From: a virus
DNA length: 64,000 nucleotides
IMG/VR virus record: IMGVR_UViG_3300037391_000010
Location: 91,418-155,417 of that record
Strand: one strand, 5' to 3'
Shown one piece after another: positions 55,888 to 63,760 of this stretch (position 1 is its first letter; each line of letters starts with the position of its first letter). The position numbers were made by a program, and so were the translations under genes. The notes beneath the pieces are model-generated. The model worked only from the letters and a program-made list of their open reading frames with translations. It made no database searches and was not told the origin of the DNA.

Positions 55888-56327
55888 CAGTATGTCCCCC
55901 AATACTTCCGCTCGAAGCCGCCGATGGTCGTGTCGCCGAGGAACGGTTCCCATACCGTATCGAACAGGCAGTTCTCGGGTGCGTTGAAGAAGATCGGTGC
56001 GATCTGCTCTTTCGTCCAGCCTGCAAAGCCGCAGCCGATCTGGGTGATCTGAAATAGCTCAGAGTTCTCAGGCTTCCTGAACATGTCCGCGTACAGCATG
56101 AATGACCTGATGTAGTAGTCCACCCGTTTAAGGGGAATCTCCCACCCGGGACGGCCTACTGGCACGTGGCAAGTCGGGATGCCGAAGCAGTTGCCCTGCG
56201 GCCCGAAGCCCTGATGCAGGATGGCTCCGTGCTTGTCGCGGGCGACCTTCGCCGCCCCGCCGCCGTGGATACCCTGCTCGTTGCTGCCGAACACGAAGAT
56301 CATCGGCTTAGGTTCGATTGGCGTCAT
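55887..56327 (-). CDS. Macro-domain-like phage protein (A1S_2505 type)
   Basis: This 146-aa protein starts at MTPIEPK (ATGA overlap, AGAGG site). The block FVFGSNEQGIHGGGAAKVA, HGAILHQGFGPQGNCFGIPT, then QIGCGFAGWTKEQIAPIFFNAP matches the phage A1S_2505-type family whose fold is macro-domain-like. Macro domains bind or remove ADP-ribose. This would fit the ART-rich giant protein, but enzyme activity is not established. Confidence 0.7.
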   Translation of the reverse strand: MTPIEPKPMIFVFGSNEQGIHGGGAAKVARDKHGAILHQGFGPQGNCFGIPTCHVPVGRPGWEIPLKRVDYYIRSFMLYADMFRKPENSELFQITQIGCGFAGWTKEQIAPIFFNAPENCLFDTVWEPFLGDTTIGGFERKYWGTY

Positions 56328-56653
56328 CGCGCTAACCTCTGATCGGTCACGATGTAGGGCTGACGGTACATCGTCTGGCACTTGTCCAGTGCGTAGCCAT
56401 CGTTCGTGGCGATCTCGCGCTTCGGAGCCTTCTCCAACCGTTTCAGGAATTCCTTCCCGTTAGCAGCACCGTATACCCGTAGGCCGAGGGCGACGATCAT
56501 GAAGCCGCCGAAGATGCCTACGATGCCGCTCGACCACGGGCTGTCGAGGTAGGGCTGGAGAATGAACCCATGCGAAGTTCCAATCACGATGACGATTAGC
56601 GACCAGCACACCGCCGCCAGAACGAAGATTGAGAACAACAACTTAGCTTTCAT
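56324..56653 (-). CDS. Membrane protein
   Basis: This 109-aa protein has an N-terminal membrane anchor (residues 4-28) and a second helix (about 42-62), then a charged cytoplasmic domain. Not recognised. Confidence 0.5.
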   Translation of the reverse strand: MKAKLLFSIFVLAAVCWSLIVIVIGTSHGFILQPYLDSPWSSGIVGIFGGFMIVALGLRVYGAANGKEFLKRLEKAPKREIATNDGYALDKCQTMYRQPYIVTDQRLAR

Positions 56654-56867
56654 ATTCGCCTCCCATGTTCAAAAGATAGGCCATCGCTTCCACGACGGTC
56701 GGCGTGACGTTACGGTCGAGAGCAATCGCCGACATCAGCTTGTACCGCTTGGCGTAGTCCACTAGCTGGTGCTTCGAGCCACGGCCTGCTTGGTACTCGA
56801 ATTCCACCCACTCGATACGACGGTCGATAATGTCAAACGGGTTATCTTTGCTCTGTCTCGGTGTCAT
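56643..56867 (-). CDS. Hypothetical 74-aa protein
   Basis: Helical, mixed charge, no motif. Overlaps both neighbours by 4-11 nt, consistent with one operon. Confidence 0.5.
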   Translation of the reverse strand: MTPRQSKDNPFDIIDRRIEWVEFEYQAGRGSKHQLVDYAKRYKLMSAIALDRNVTPTVVEAMAYLLNMGGEYES

Positions 56868-57454
56868 TCGCCCGCTCCAACGCCCTTAGCTTTGACCTCT
56901 TCGGTTAACCAGCAGGGCTTGCTGTTTGCAAACATCAAGGTTGCCTCCGTCGCCAACGCTGCGACCACTTGCTCGTCAGATAGCGGCTTCGGTTCTACCT
57001 TCGGCTCTGGGAATTTCGCCATCAGCCGATCTAAAAATTCGTTCATCTGTTTTTCGATTTCCCGATTGCTGACCTGTGAAGAGATTCGCGGGCCGAATGA
57101 CTGGCTTATATTTGCAGGCTTGCGAACTGGCAGAGCGGTCGGCTGCTCGTAGAACGAGGACAATGGAACCACGGTCGCCTCGCCTTTGCGTCGATCATTT
57201 TTGCGCCGATCTTCTGCACGCCGTTCGTTTATTTCTTCAAGAAAAGGCATATTCTCCTCAGGCTGTCGCGTGCTTTCTGACGGGCTTGCCCGTCGATGTC
57301 GTGTGCCCAAGCTGAGCACTTTCAGGATGCCGACCGCCGCAATCAAAGGCTTCTTGCCGATGGGCGTGCCGTACAGATAGATGACGGCCTTACGCAATTT
57401 CTTGGCGTAGTAAGACTTCGACCTCGCCGCCCTCTTGAGTTCTTTGTTTGTCAT
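56864..57454 (-). CDS. Hypothetical protein with Arg-rich motif
   Basis: This 196-aa protein starts at MTNKELK (ATG 57454, overlapping the upstream stop). It has a basic N-terminus with a hydrophobic stretch, RRAEDRRKNDRRKGE, a Pro-rich middle and a helical C-terminus. Not recognised. Confidence 0.5.
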   Translation of the reverse strand: MTNKELKRAARSKSYYAKKLRKAVIYLYGTPIGKKPLIAAVGILKVLSLGTRHRRASPSESTRQPEENMPFLEEINERRAEDRRKNDRRKGEATVVPLSSFYEQPTALPVRKPANISQSFGPRISSQVSNREIEKQMNEFLDRLMAKFPEPKVEPKPLSDEQVVAALATEATLMFANSKPCWLTEEVKAKGVGAGE

Positions 57455-58059
57455 TACTGTTTCCCCCTGAGTCCTAGCCAGCGGTCGCCGCCGATCCCCG
57501 TGTAGCTGTGTTTCGTACCGAGGCGGAAACCGATGGAGAACAGTTCGAACGCAAATGCGATGTTGCAAAATCCGTGCTTCCCTGTTGGGTTGGACAAGTT
57601 CTCAGCCCATTCGTTGATAATCGGGGGAACCATCCCTTTGTATGCCGCAGGGAAATTTACCGTGATGCTCACGCCCTGCTTGTCGGCTTTGATAATAGAA
57701 ACGTTCGGCGTCTCGTCTGTAATCGAGTCGCCCGTGGCGTTGAAGTAATGCGTCATAAACCAGCCAAGTCTAGCTTTCGGTAACTGCACTCGGATGCTGG
57801 CTTCGTTTTGCAGCATGTCGAAAAAGTCGGCGTACTCTACCTGCTCTGCAAAATGTGTGGTTGTTTTCGGGCTCGGCTCAAAATGCGTGCGTAGCGAGGG
57901 GGCCTCATCTAACGAGGTTTCGGGCTGGTTTTTTCGTAGTCCGATTTTATCGTAATTCACGGTGTACGTTTGCGTGGTTGCGTCGAAGGAATCCACCGTC
58001 CCCTTGACGCCATTGATCTTAGCTTTGACCCGTGATCCGATCTCAAACCGATTCGCCAT
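57454..58059 (-). CDS. Hypothetical protein with SH3-like N-terminus, leaderless start
   Basis: This 201-aa protein begins MANRFEIGSRVKAKINGVKGTVDSF, a KOW/SH3-like barrel pattern, followed by an unfamiliar mixed domain. The ATG lies six bases after TATAAT of the conserved promoter, so the mRNA is predicted to be leaderless. Confidence 0.5.
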   Translation of the reverse strand: MANRFEIGSRVKAKINGVKGTVDSFDATTQTYTVNYDKIGLRKNQPETSLDEAPSLRTHFEPSPKTTTHFAEQVEYADFFDMLQNEASIRVQLPKARLGWFMTHYFNATGDSITDETPNVSIIKADKQGVSITVNFPAAYKGMVPPIINEWAENLSNPTGKHGFCNIAFAFELFSIGFRLGTKHSYTGIGGDRWLGLRGKQ

Positions 58060-58064
58060 ACCCC

Positions 58065-58122
58065 ATTATACCCAAACGGAGAGGTAAATCGATAGGAATT
58101 GTGCCTTTGTTTTCAGCTACTT
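58065..58122 (-). promoter_or_regulatory. Phage promoter, conserved block copy 4 (leaderless)
   Basis: On the - strand: AAGTAGCTGAAAACAAAGGC, AATTCCTATCGATTTACCTCTCC, GTTTGGG and TATAAT, then GGGGT and the ATG at 58059. The upstream half is nearly identical to copy 3 and the -35 region to copy 5. Confidence 0.75.
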
Positions 58123-58662
58123 AGGAGTCCACAAGGGGAGGTAGTCGAGGTAGCCCTGAACTTGCAGCTTATCCACGGGCACCGTGGCGAACGCCGTAGT
58201 AACTTCGCCCTTGCACGGCTGAGTGCAACCGACGCAGTAGACCGCCGCATTCGTGTCGTTGAATTTGAAAGCCAACACGCCAGCGTGGTCGCGGAGGATG
58301 TTGTAGGTGTGCTCCAGTTCGAAGCTATCGCGGCACGAGAGGATGATGGTTGTGATGGGCTCATAGACAACCAAGCTACCCAACGCACTAATCACCTGTT
58401 TGAATTTCTTAAAACTTTTGACGATGCCATTGAAGAGGAGCAATTCTTTCACGGCGTCGATGACCATGTGGTGCCCCATGCGGCGGACGGCGTGGCACGC
58501 CTGAGCCGCGAGCCGACCCGGAATCTGCACGATGTCGCGAGTCTTGCTGCCGCAAGGAACTCCCGAGAGACGTACAAGACGCTGACCGACAATCGTAGTC
58601 GTCGTCGGATGCTGAACGGTCTCCGCAACTACAACGTAGATTATTTTTTCTTCGGTGCCCAA
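58117..58662 (-). CDS. Pth2-like (peptidyl-tRNA hydrolase 2 fold) protein
   Basis: This 181-aa protein starts at TTG 58662 (AAGGAG, eight bases); an ATG is absent in the first part. GRLAAQACHAVRR matches the Pth2 motif K/R-x-A-A-Q-x-x-H-A; later strands TTIILSCRDSFELEHTYNI and TTAFATVPVD follow the Pth2 layout. Peptidyl-tRNA hydrolases recycle tRNA. A related non-catalytic binding role is possible. Confidence 0.6.
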   Translation of the reverse strand: MGTEEKIIYVVVAETVQHPTTTTIVGQRLVRLSGVPCGSKTRDIVQIPGRLAAQACHAVRRMGHHMVIDAVKELLLFNGIVKSFKKFKQVISALGSLVVYEPITTIILSCRDSFELEHTYNILRDHAGVLAFKFNDTNAAVYCVGCTQPCKGEVTTAFATVPVDKLQVQGYLDYLPLWTPK

Positions 58663-58910
58663 AATTCACGCTCCTTGCTGTTCGCCTTCTTGTAGTCGTC
58701 GATGATCTTGTACAGGTCCTTGGTCAGCTTCCGCAGCTTTGTCGCTCTGCAATCGAAGGGGGCGATTGGGCTCCCACTCAGGCCGTGTCCCTCTCCGAGG
58801 TTGAAGCCGACGTTATCCTTGCAGCCCACGCAGATGTTGCCAGCCTCGATATGTAGGAGGGCGGCGAGGGCTTCCAACGCGGCAGTGTCGATATAGCGCG
58901 ATTGCTTCAT
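58641..58910 (-). CDS. Hypothetical protein
   Basis: This 89-aa protein has an Ala/Leu-rich N-terminal helix, NICVGCKDN (one Cys pair) and a basic C-terminus (KKANSKEREFWAPKKK). The end overlaps the Pth2-like start by 22 nt. Confidence 0.5.
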   Translation of the reverse strand: MKQSRYIDTAALEALAALLHIEAGNICVGCKDNVGFNLGEGHGLSGSPIAPFDCRATKLRKLTKDLYKIIDDYKKANSKEREFWAPKKK

Positions 58911-59452
58911 TTGATTTTGTAGGTCTTTATCACGTCATTCATCTTCGACATGATGTCATCGTTTTCCTTGGCTATAGGAATTACACCCTCAAACTCTATC
59001 ACACTGCGGCTCTTGGTGTCCAGCTTATCGCCCGCGAACGACCATCTACCAGCCACGTAGTCCTTACCGTCCACATTCCGTGTGTAGCCGAACAGCACGC
59101 CGTACTCATCGCCCGCTTGGTATTCTTTCGTGACTAATTCCGCCACGCCCCTCTCGTCCTCGGTTGCCGCTATCCGCGAGGCGATAACGTCCGCCGCGCT
59201 CAACTTGTCTGTCGGCAGGATCGTCACATTCAGCATAATGTTGCGCGGTGCCTTGTCCTCGCCCATCAAAAGGAGCACTTGCGAGTTGTCCGTCGTCCCC
59301 AGCTTCCAGACGGTGGGATCGTACTGCACACTTACGGTCGGGGTGATCTGCCAGACCGCCAGCTTCGGGATAGCTGGTGACGGTTTAGCAGTCTGCGAGA
59401 ATAGGCTGACGGTGAGCAGCAACAGCAATGGCAACAGGGTGAGTTTTCTCAT
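58907..59452 (-). CDS. Secreted protein
   Basis: This 181-aa protein starts at MRKLTLL and has a clear signal peptide (LLPLLLLLTVSLFSQ). The mature domain is beta-rich (KLAVWQITPTVSVQYDPTVW) with a helical end. Not recognised; export suggests an envelope role, as for the FecR protein. Confidence 0.6.
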   Translation of the reverse strand: MRKLTLLPLLLLLTVSLFSQTAKPSPAIPKLAVWQITPTVSVQYDPTVWKLGTTDNSQVLLLMGEDKAPRNIMLNVTILPTDKLSAADVIASRIAATEDERGVAELVTKEYQAGDEYGVLFGYTRNVDGKDYVAGRWSFAGDKLDTKSRSVIEFEGVIPIAKENDDIMSKMNDVIKTYKIK

Positions 59453-59970
59453 GCGATCACATCCAGCGGTAGTCCCGCTTGTTCTACCCGATCCCGCACG
59501 CCCGGGTAGCAGTAAGCGTACCATGGGTTCTCCGTGCGGTTGTCAGGGTCGTACATGATCGCCCGCTTGTGATTGGGGTCAATCTCAACCAGTTCGATCT
59601 TCTCCTCGGGCTTGGTCTCGGTGATGATCGCAGGCCCCTTGTTGCGGTCGTAGGAGTAGCCGTGCTTCACGAGCAGGGCGTTCAGTTGCTCGTAGGAGTT
59701 CATCTGGTCGGCGGCACGCCACACACAGCGTCCATCCTTCTCAGCCTTCTCCACGTACTTGAGAAGCACCTGATGCGTTGCCTGAGCCTCGGTGGTGTCC
59801 TTGAAAATCCACATGAGTTCGTCCGATTCGCCTTGTGTACCGGGCTCGAACGCATGACGGCGAGTGCAGCCGAAGTAATACAGGCCGCGCTCCAAATCCT
59901 TCTCGGTGACCCTATCGTTTTTGATCTCCCTCAGGAGAGCGGTGAACGATACGAATAGTTTGCGATTCAT
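59449..59970 (-). CDS. Hypothetical protein
   Basis: This 173-aa protein starts at MNRKLFV. It has charged helical segments and a C-terminal aromatic stretch (NPWYAYCYPGVRDRVEQ). Not recognised. Confidence 0.5.
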   Translation of the reverse strand: MNRKLFVSFTALLREIKNDRVTEKDLERGLYYFGCTRRHAFEPGTQGESDELMWIFKDTTEAQATHQVLLKYVEKAEKDGRCVWRAADQMNSYEQLNALLVKHGYSYDRNKGPAIITETKPEEKIELVEIDPNHKRAIMYDPDNRTENPWYAYCYPGVRDRVEQAGLPLDVIA

Positions 59971-60287
59971 CTGGGTCTCCTTTTCATCTCTTTTCGATAC
60001 TCCACTGGCTGACACTCAGGGCATGGAACCGCCCGCAGCGGGTGCTTGGGGTCAGTCGTACCGATGATCGCGTTCTTGCTGCCGTCACAATATACGCAAC
60101 GACGAACGTCGGGAATCGTCAGCCGCTTTGCCGCCATCATGATGAAGTGCCGCAGGTCTGCGCTGTTCTCGATCAACCCATAAGACGTGTTTCTGCCCGT
60201 ATGGAAATTGATGCAAGCAGTCTTGCCCTTGCCGATGACCTTGACGCCGCCCTCGCTAGTCTCGATTCTGACTGGCCGTTCGCGCAC
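59967..60287 (-). CDS. Zinc-ribbon protein
   Basis: This 106-aa protein starts at GTG 60287 (GAGGGGGAAGC site); the ATG at 60314 lies inside the upstream gene. CVYCDGSKN and VPCPECQ define a zinc ribbon. Function unknown. Confidence 0.5.
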   Translation of the reverse strand: MRERPVRIETSEGGVKVIGKGKTACINFHTGRNTSYGLIENSADLRHFIMMAAKRLTIPDVRRCVYCDGSKNAIIGTTDPKHPLRAVPCPECQPVEYRKEMKRRPR

Positions 60288-60453
60288 GCTTCCCCCTCGT
60301 TTTAATTGCCGCATTGAGCAACTCCGCATTCGCCAGTGTGTCGAGCAACTGGATGGCGAGTTCGAAATTGTTCATCACGTAGTCGTGGTCGGATTCCATA
60401 TACCCCGCCATCGTTTCGTGTTCTCTACGCGGACGTATTTTCGGGCTTGGCAT
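60256..60453 (-). CDS. Hypothetical 65-aa protein
   Basis: Helical protein with basic C-terminus (KTRGKRARTASQNRD). Overlaps both neighbours. Start at 60453 or 60411 cannot be decided. Confidence 0.45.
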   Translation of the reverse strand: MPSPKIRPRREHETMAGYMESDHDYVMNNFELAIQLLDTLANAELLNAAIKTRGKRARTASQNRD

Positions 60454-60589
60454 CTGTAATCTTCACTTTCCAGCCGTTTGCTTCGCAGAAACCTAGAACG
60501 GTGTCCGCGCTCACGTTGGTGAAGAAGCAATCGGCCCAATGGTGCTCGTTACCCTCGAAGATGTCACCGTCTTCCACGACTATCCACAT
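60425..60589 (-). CDS. Hypothetical 54-aa protein
   Basis: Starts at MWIVVED (GGGGAG site). Mixed beta-alpha, acidic. Not recognised. Confidence 0.45.
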   Translation of the reverse strand: MWIVVEDGDIFEGNEHHWADCFFTNVSADTVLGFCEANGWKVKITDAKPENTSA

Positions 60590-60702
60590 AATGGTTGCTC
60601 CCCGCACAGGATGTCGAGAGCCAGTTCCGCCAGCCCCTTCCGTACCGCGTCGAGGCTCCTATCCTTAGCGCCCCGCCCGAACCTGTTCTCGATCACGATC
60701 AT
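60580..60702 (-). CDS. 40-aa protein
   Basis: Short ORF (MIVIENRFGRGAKDRSLDAV...) between two genes, with an 18-nt gap upstream and a 10-nt overlap downstream. Only a weak ribosome site. Kept because of position. Confidence 0.4.
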   Translation of the reverse strand: MIVIENRFGRGAKDRSLDAVRKGLAELALDILCGEQPLCG

Positions 60703-60719
60703 TGGATACGTGTCGCCAG

Positions 60720-60875
60720 CTAGCAGCCTCCCATGGCTTCGTTCTCAGCGGCATGAATGGCTTCGATGTCGTCTGCATCGGCCTCGGTCTCGAAGCCGTA
60801 CAGGTATCGCATTCGATCTGCCAGCCATTTTGCGCTGCTGGTGTTGACGCTCTCGTAAAGCTTCTGATAGGTCAT
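60720..60875 (-). CDS. Hypothetical 51-aa protein
   Basis: Starts at MTYQKL (ATGA overlap). Acidic helical end (EADADDIEAIHAAENEAMGGC). Not recognised. Confidence 0.45.
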   Translation of the reverse strand: MTYQKLYESVNTSSAKWLADRMRYLYGFETEADADDIEAIHAAENEAMGGC

Positions 60876-61057
60876 CGGGTGTCCACCTTCCGCTTGAACC
60901 ATCCGAAGTTGAGGCCGTAGGGCTCGAACTCGATCTCGTCGCCGACCTGAACGTTGTCCTCTGGGCCTGCGATGACGTGGAAGTTCGGGCTCTTACCGTA
61001 CAGTAACACTCGGTCGCCTTGATCGTCAACCCTGCTGACATTGATGAATTTGCTCAT
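60872..61057 (-). CDS. Hypothetical 61-aa protein
   Basis: Beta-rich (RVDDQGDRVLLYGKSPNFHVIAG), a possible small barrel with a basic tail. Not recognised. Confidence 0.45.
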   Translation of the reverse strand: MSKFINVSRVDDQGDRVLLYGKSPNFHVIAGPEDNVQVGDEIEFEPYGLNFGWFKRKVDTR

Positions 61058-61079
61058 AAATTTGCTGGCGGCTCTCGTT

Positions 61080-61358
61080 TTAACGACCTTCGCTCTTACC
61101 TACAGGAACGGTCACGCTGTCGGCCAGCTTCCTACTTTGGTATTCTTCCCAAGTCTCGCGCTTCACTCGCATCTTGATTACTCGCGATGCGTGGTACTCG
61201 GTGCCGTTGTCGTCGGTGAACGTTACATTCACCTGAACCCTAGCAGTGCGATTCCAGTCTGTCAATTGCTCGTCTAGGCTCATGGCTTCCTCGCCAGTAA
61301 GCTTCAACGTCAACTCGGCGTCCGTGTGCCGCCTCGGGCTGTAATCGTCATGAGCCAT
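61080..61358 (-). CDS. Hypothetical protein downstream of a structured RNA
   Basis: This 92-aa protein starts at MAHDDY (or MQIMAHDD at 61367). Mixed beta-alpha (VQVNVTFTDDNGTEYHASRV), with a basic, Trp-containing end. No Shine-Dalgarno precedes either ATG, and the RNA element at 61369 ends just before it, so translation may depend on that RNA. Confidence 0.45.
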   Translation of the reverse strand: MAHDDYSPRRHTDAELTLKLTGEEAMSLDEQLTDWNRTARVQVNVTFTDDNGTEYHASRVIKMRVKRETWEEYQSRKLADSVTVPVGKSEGR

Positions 61359-61368
61359 AATCTGCATA

Positions 61369-61512
61369 GGGCGGTTCGGCTTCTAACCGTTCCTTCCCGC
61401 ATCACCTGCGAGTGCTTGTCGCTAAGCCCTCCCCGCTGCTACAGGGTGTCGTCTTCCGTGGGCCGCTCTGTTGCGGAACCCGCCCTATCGCCGCACCGTT
61501 TAGGGTGCGGTC
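61369..61512 (-). ncRNA. Candidate structured RNA element
   Basis: On the - strand a GGGCGG(G)TTC/GAACCGCCC closing stem (61476-61485 with 61369-61377) encloses smaller hairpins (CCGC/GCGG, GCTT/AAGC, CGCA/TGCG). Upstream, CCGCACC/GGTGCGG adds another stem at 61491-61510. The stretch has no credible ORF on either strand. Whether it acts as a free ncRNA or a leader of 61080-61358 is unclear. A guide-RNA-like origin was considered, but no TnpB gene is nearby. Confidence 0.45.
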
Positions 61513-61520
61513 TCTTCTCG

Positions 61521-61832
61521 TTACAGAACTCGTCCAAGCCTGTTAGCGGCAGGCATCAATTTCAGGTAGTTGGAGACGACCTTCCTCGCCCCCGCTCGCG
61601 CCTGAGGAGCCAGCTTGCGTAGCGAGCGCCCCGCGTCATTCAGTGAGGCGACCGTGCGCTTGGCTTCCTCGAAGTCAACCGTCTGCCCGACTTCTCTCAC
61701 GCTCAGAACCTTGCCGTACCGCCCCTCTTTATCGCTCGTGGCACGAACCTCAACTACCATAGCATTCAGGTTGGGAACCCAATTCGGCATCGTCAGAATT
61801 CCGTAGTGACGCATTACCTTCGGTTTCGCCAT
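61521..61832 (-). CDS. Hypothetical basic protein
   Basis: This 103-aa protein has GAGGAGGG upstream and a helical, Ala/Arg-rich C-terminus (LRKLAPQARAGARKV). Not recognised. The RNA element begins just past its stop. Confidence 0.5.
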   Translation of the reverse strand: MAKPKVMRHYGILTMPNWVPNLNAMVVEVRATSDKEGRYGKVLSVREVGQTVDFEEAKRTVASLNDAGRSLRKLAPQARAGARKVVSNYLKLMPAANRLGRVL

Positions 61833-61841
61833 AGTCCCTCC

Positions 61842-61982
61842 TCAAAATCTTTGCAGGATGTCACTTCTGCTGGAATGAGCCCGATCCCGTTTCTCAGGGT
61901 CAAAAGATGAACCGACGTAGGCGTAGAGCCCCGTATAAGGACCCCGTACCCATTTGTAGGCGTAAATGAAGCGGATAGTCAT
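61842..61982 (-). CDS. Truncated GIY-YIG-like protein
   Basis: This 46-aa ORF starts at ATG 61982 (TAATG overlap with the DUF2779 gene). FIYAYK and YAYVGSSFDPEKRDRAH match the two halves of a GIY-YIG core with Val for Ile in YIG. The usual domain is about 90 residues, so it is truncated or a decayed fragment. The next gene follows 10 nt after its stop. Confidence 0.45.
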   Translation of the reverse strand: MTIRFIYAYKWVRGPYTGLYAYVGSSFDPEKRDRAHSSRSDILQRF

Positions 61983-63691
61983 TACGCCCCCAACCCCGCC
62001 AACACGCTCAACACCCGCACCATCGCTATCGTGTCTTGTCCACAGTAGGTAAACAGGGCAGTACGAAGCTGCAATCGCCCCTCAGGGGTCATGCTCTTGT
62101 CGTTCAGCAAGCGTTCCCACGCAGGTAGCACTTCAAGCCCACTACCAATAGCCAAGTCCGTGTAGTTCATCTCGGGCACCAACGCAGGCAGCACTTTCTT
62201 GATGGAGAAGCTTCCTCGAAACTCAGGGTGGTAGGTAGTGTCACGGACAACCTCGCACAAGTCCCAAGCTCGCGCCTTGAGCGCCCGCAGGCGCTCGGCG
62301 TACTGCGGATACTGCTTCGCTAAGGGCTCGTTCACATTGTTGAATTCGTACATCGAGTAGGTGATGATGGTGCCCTCGGTGCCGACCGCAGCCAACAGCG
62401 CCTCAATGAACGGCACGCGGGGATCGGTTCCGTCCGCCTCGCCGAGGAACTCTTGATGTGTGAACGTGCCATCCACATCCAAGCGGTCGTTAGATAGCTG
62501 CATCGCGATGGCATCCCACGGCTTGGTATTGGGACAATTCGGGAGGGCGTAAGCTACCGTCTCATAGTCGAGAAAATTGAGCGGGTACGTCAGCTTATTT
62601 TGCCATTCGCTAAGCCTCGGCAAATCAGCTACAACGCCGCCGCTCTTGAGGGCCTTCTGCACGCGGTCAATCTTCTCTCGATATTGAAGGGCGAATTTGC
62701 TGCTGTCGATGTCACAGATCGAAGTGACCCCCTGTCCTCGCATCCCATCAATAGGAGCCCATTTGCCCGCACCGAGAATGTTAGGTATGTTGCTGATGTC
62801 GTCGAGCGGCAAGCCCTTGTGACAGTGCTCGCTGAATTCACATTCGTATGGCTTCGTGCATTGTCCGCCCACGGCAATCTCAGGAGCACTCGGCTGTCCG
62901 AGAATAACAAACAGCGGATTGAGTTGGGCAATCAACTGACTGTCGGGTAGTGGCGTAATCGGCACGGGGATGAACAGTTCAGCGAAATTATACTTGCGGG
63001 TTCCATCGGCGTCCACCGCACCGTCCCATACATACCCTTCGCCCAGATGAGCGTAGGTGTCTGCCGCTACATACGTAGCTACATCGCCTGTGATCTCTGT
63101 GTTACACCCTTTACGGTTCAGGTGCATGATGGTCACGTCGGTCACGTTGATGCCGCATCGCCGCAGGACGAATGCCTGAAAACTAGCGTCCTCGATATGG
63201 TGCTTTTTCACTTTGGTGGATGCTTTGACCTCGCCAACGATGGCACCGACAGCGTAATCACCGTCCTCATCTACGGGAGTGTGCTGCACCGACCACCCGT
63301 CGCCTTTGCGGACGAGGATATCAACTCGAACGATCAATCCGTTATAGTAGAATGCAGCCTCGAAAATGATGCTAACCTTCGGATCGGCCATGGCAGCCTT
63401 AGTTGCCGCAACAGCCTCTTCCCGCTTGTAACTTGGGATATCGATGAGGATACCACCGGGGAACGCCTCTTGAGCGGCTAGTCCAACTTGCGTGCCTTGT
63501 TCTTTGATACTCAGAGCGGTCTTGACGGCAAATTCAGGGTGATTTTTCTGTAACCACAGGCGTTTTTCACATTGGAGGCCCGCGATGAAAGAACTCTTGG
63601 AGATTTGGTGTGCCGAGGGATTGACGATATCCACCACGTTTAGGAGGGCTTCCAACTGAGCCGATAGTTGAGCTACCTTTGCTGTACTCAT
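61982..63691 (-). CDS. DUF2779-domain protein
   Basis: This 569-aa protein starts at ATG 63691 directly after the -10 of a conserved promoter (leaderless). ISKSSFIAGLQCEKRLWLQKN opens the protein. A nuclease-like VGEVKASTKVKKHH region lies near residue 150. Cys residues (CTKPYECEFSEHC) suggest an Fe-S or Zn cluster. LNFLDYETVAYALPNC and YSMYEFNN form the DUF2779 core. The layout resembles PD-(D/E)XK/exonuclease-like proteins of unknown substrate. Confidence 0.7.
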   Translation of the reverse strand: MSTAKVAQLSAQLEALLNVVDIVNPSAHQISKSSFIAGLQCEKRLWLQKNHPEFAVKTALSIKEQGTQVGLAAQEAFPGGILIDIPSYKREEAVAATKAAMADPKVSIIFEAAFYYNGLIVRVDILVRKGDGWSVQHTPVDEDGDYAVGAIVGEVKASTKVKKHHIEDASFQAFVLRRCGINVTDVTIMHLNRKGCNTEITGDVATYVAADTYAHLGEGYVWDGAVDADGTRKYNFAELFIPVPITPLPDSQLIAQLNPLFVILGQPSAPEIAVGGQCTKPYECEFSEHCHKGLPLDDISNIPNILGAGKWAPIDGMRGQGVTSICDIDSSKFALQYREKIDRVQKALKSGGVVADLPRLSEWQNKLTYPLNFLDYETVAYALPNCPNTKPWDAIAMQLSNDRLDVDGTFTHQEFLGEADGTDPRVPFIEALLAAVGTEGTIITYSMYEFNNVNEPLAKQYPQYAERLRALKARAWDLCEVVRDTTYHPEFRGSFSIKKVLPALVPEMNYTDLAIGSGLEVLPAWERLLNDKSMTPEGRLQLRTALFTYCGQDTIAMVRVLSVLAGLGA

Positions 63692-63697
63692 ACCCCT

Positions 63698-63760
63698 ATT
63701 ATACCCAAAAATGAGGACAAATCGATAGGATTTTTGGGGTTTATTGGGTTTATTTTCAAA
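63698..63760 (-). promoter_or_regulatory. Phage promoter, conserved block copy 5 (leaderless)
   Basis: On the - strand: TTAAGTCTTTGAAAATAAACC, an AAACCCCAAAAATCC run, TATCGATTTGTCCTCATTTTTGGG and TATAAT, then AGGGGT and the ATG at 63691. The -35 position carries ATCGAT as in copy 4. Confidence 0.75.
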
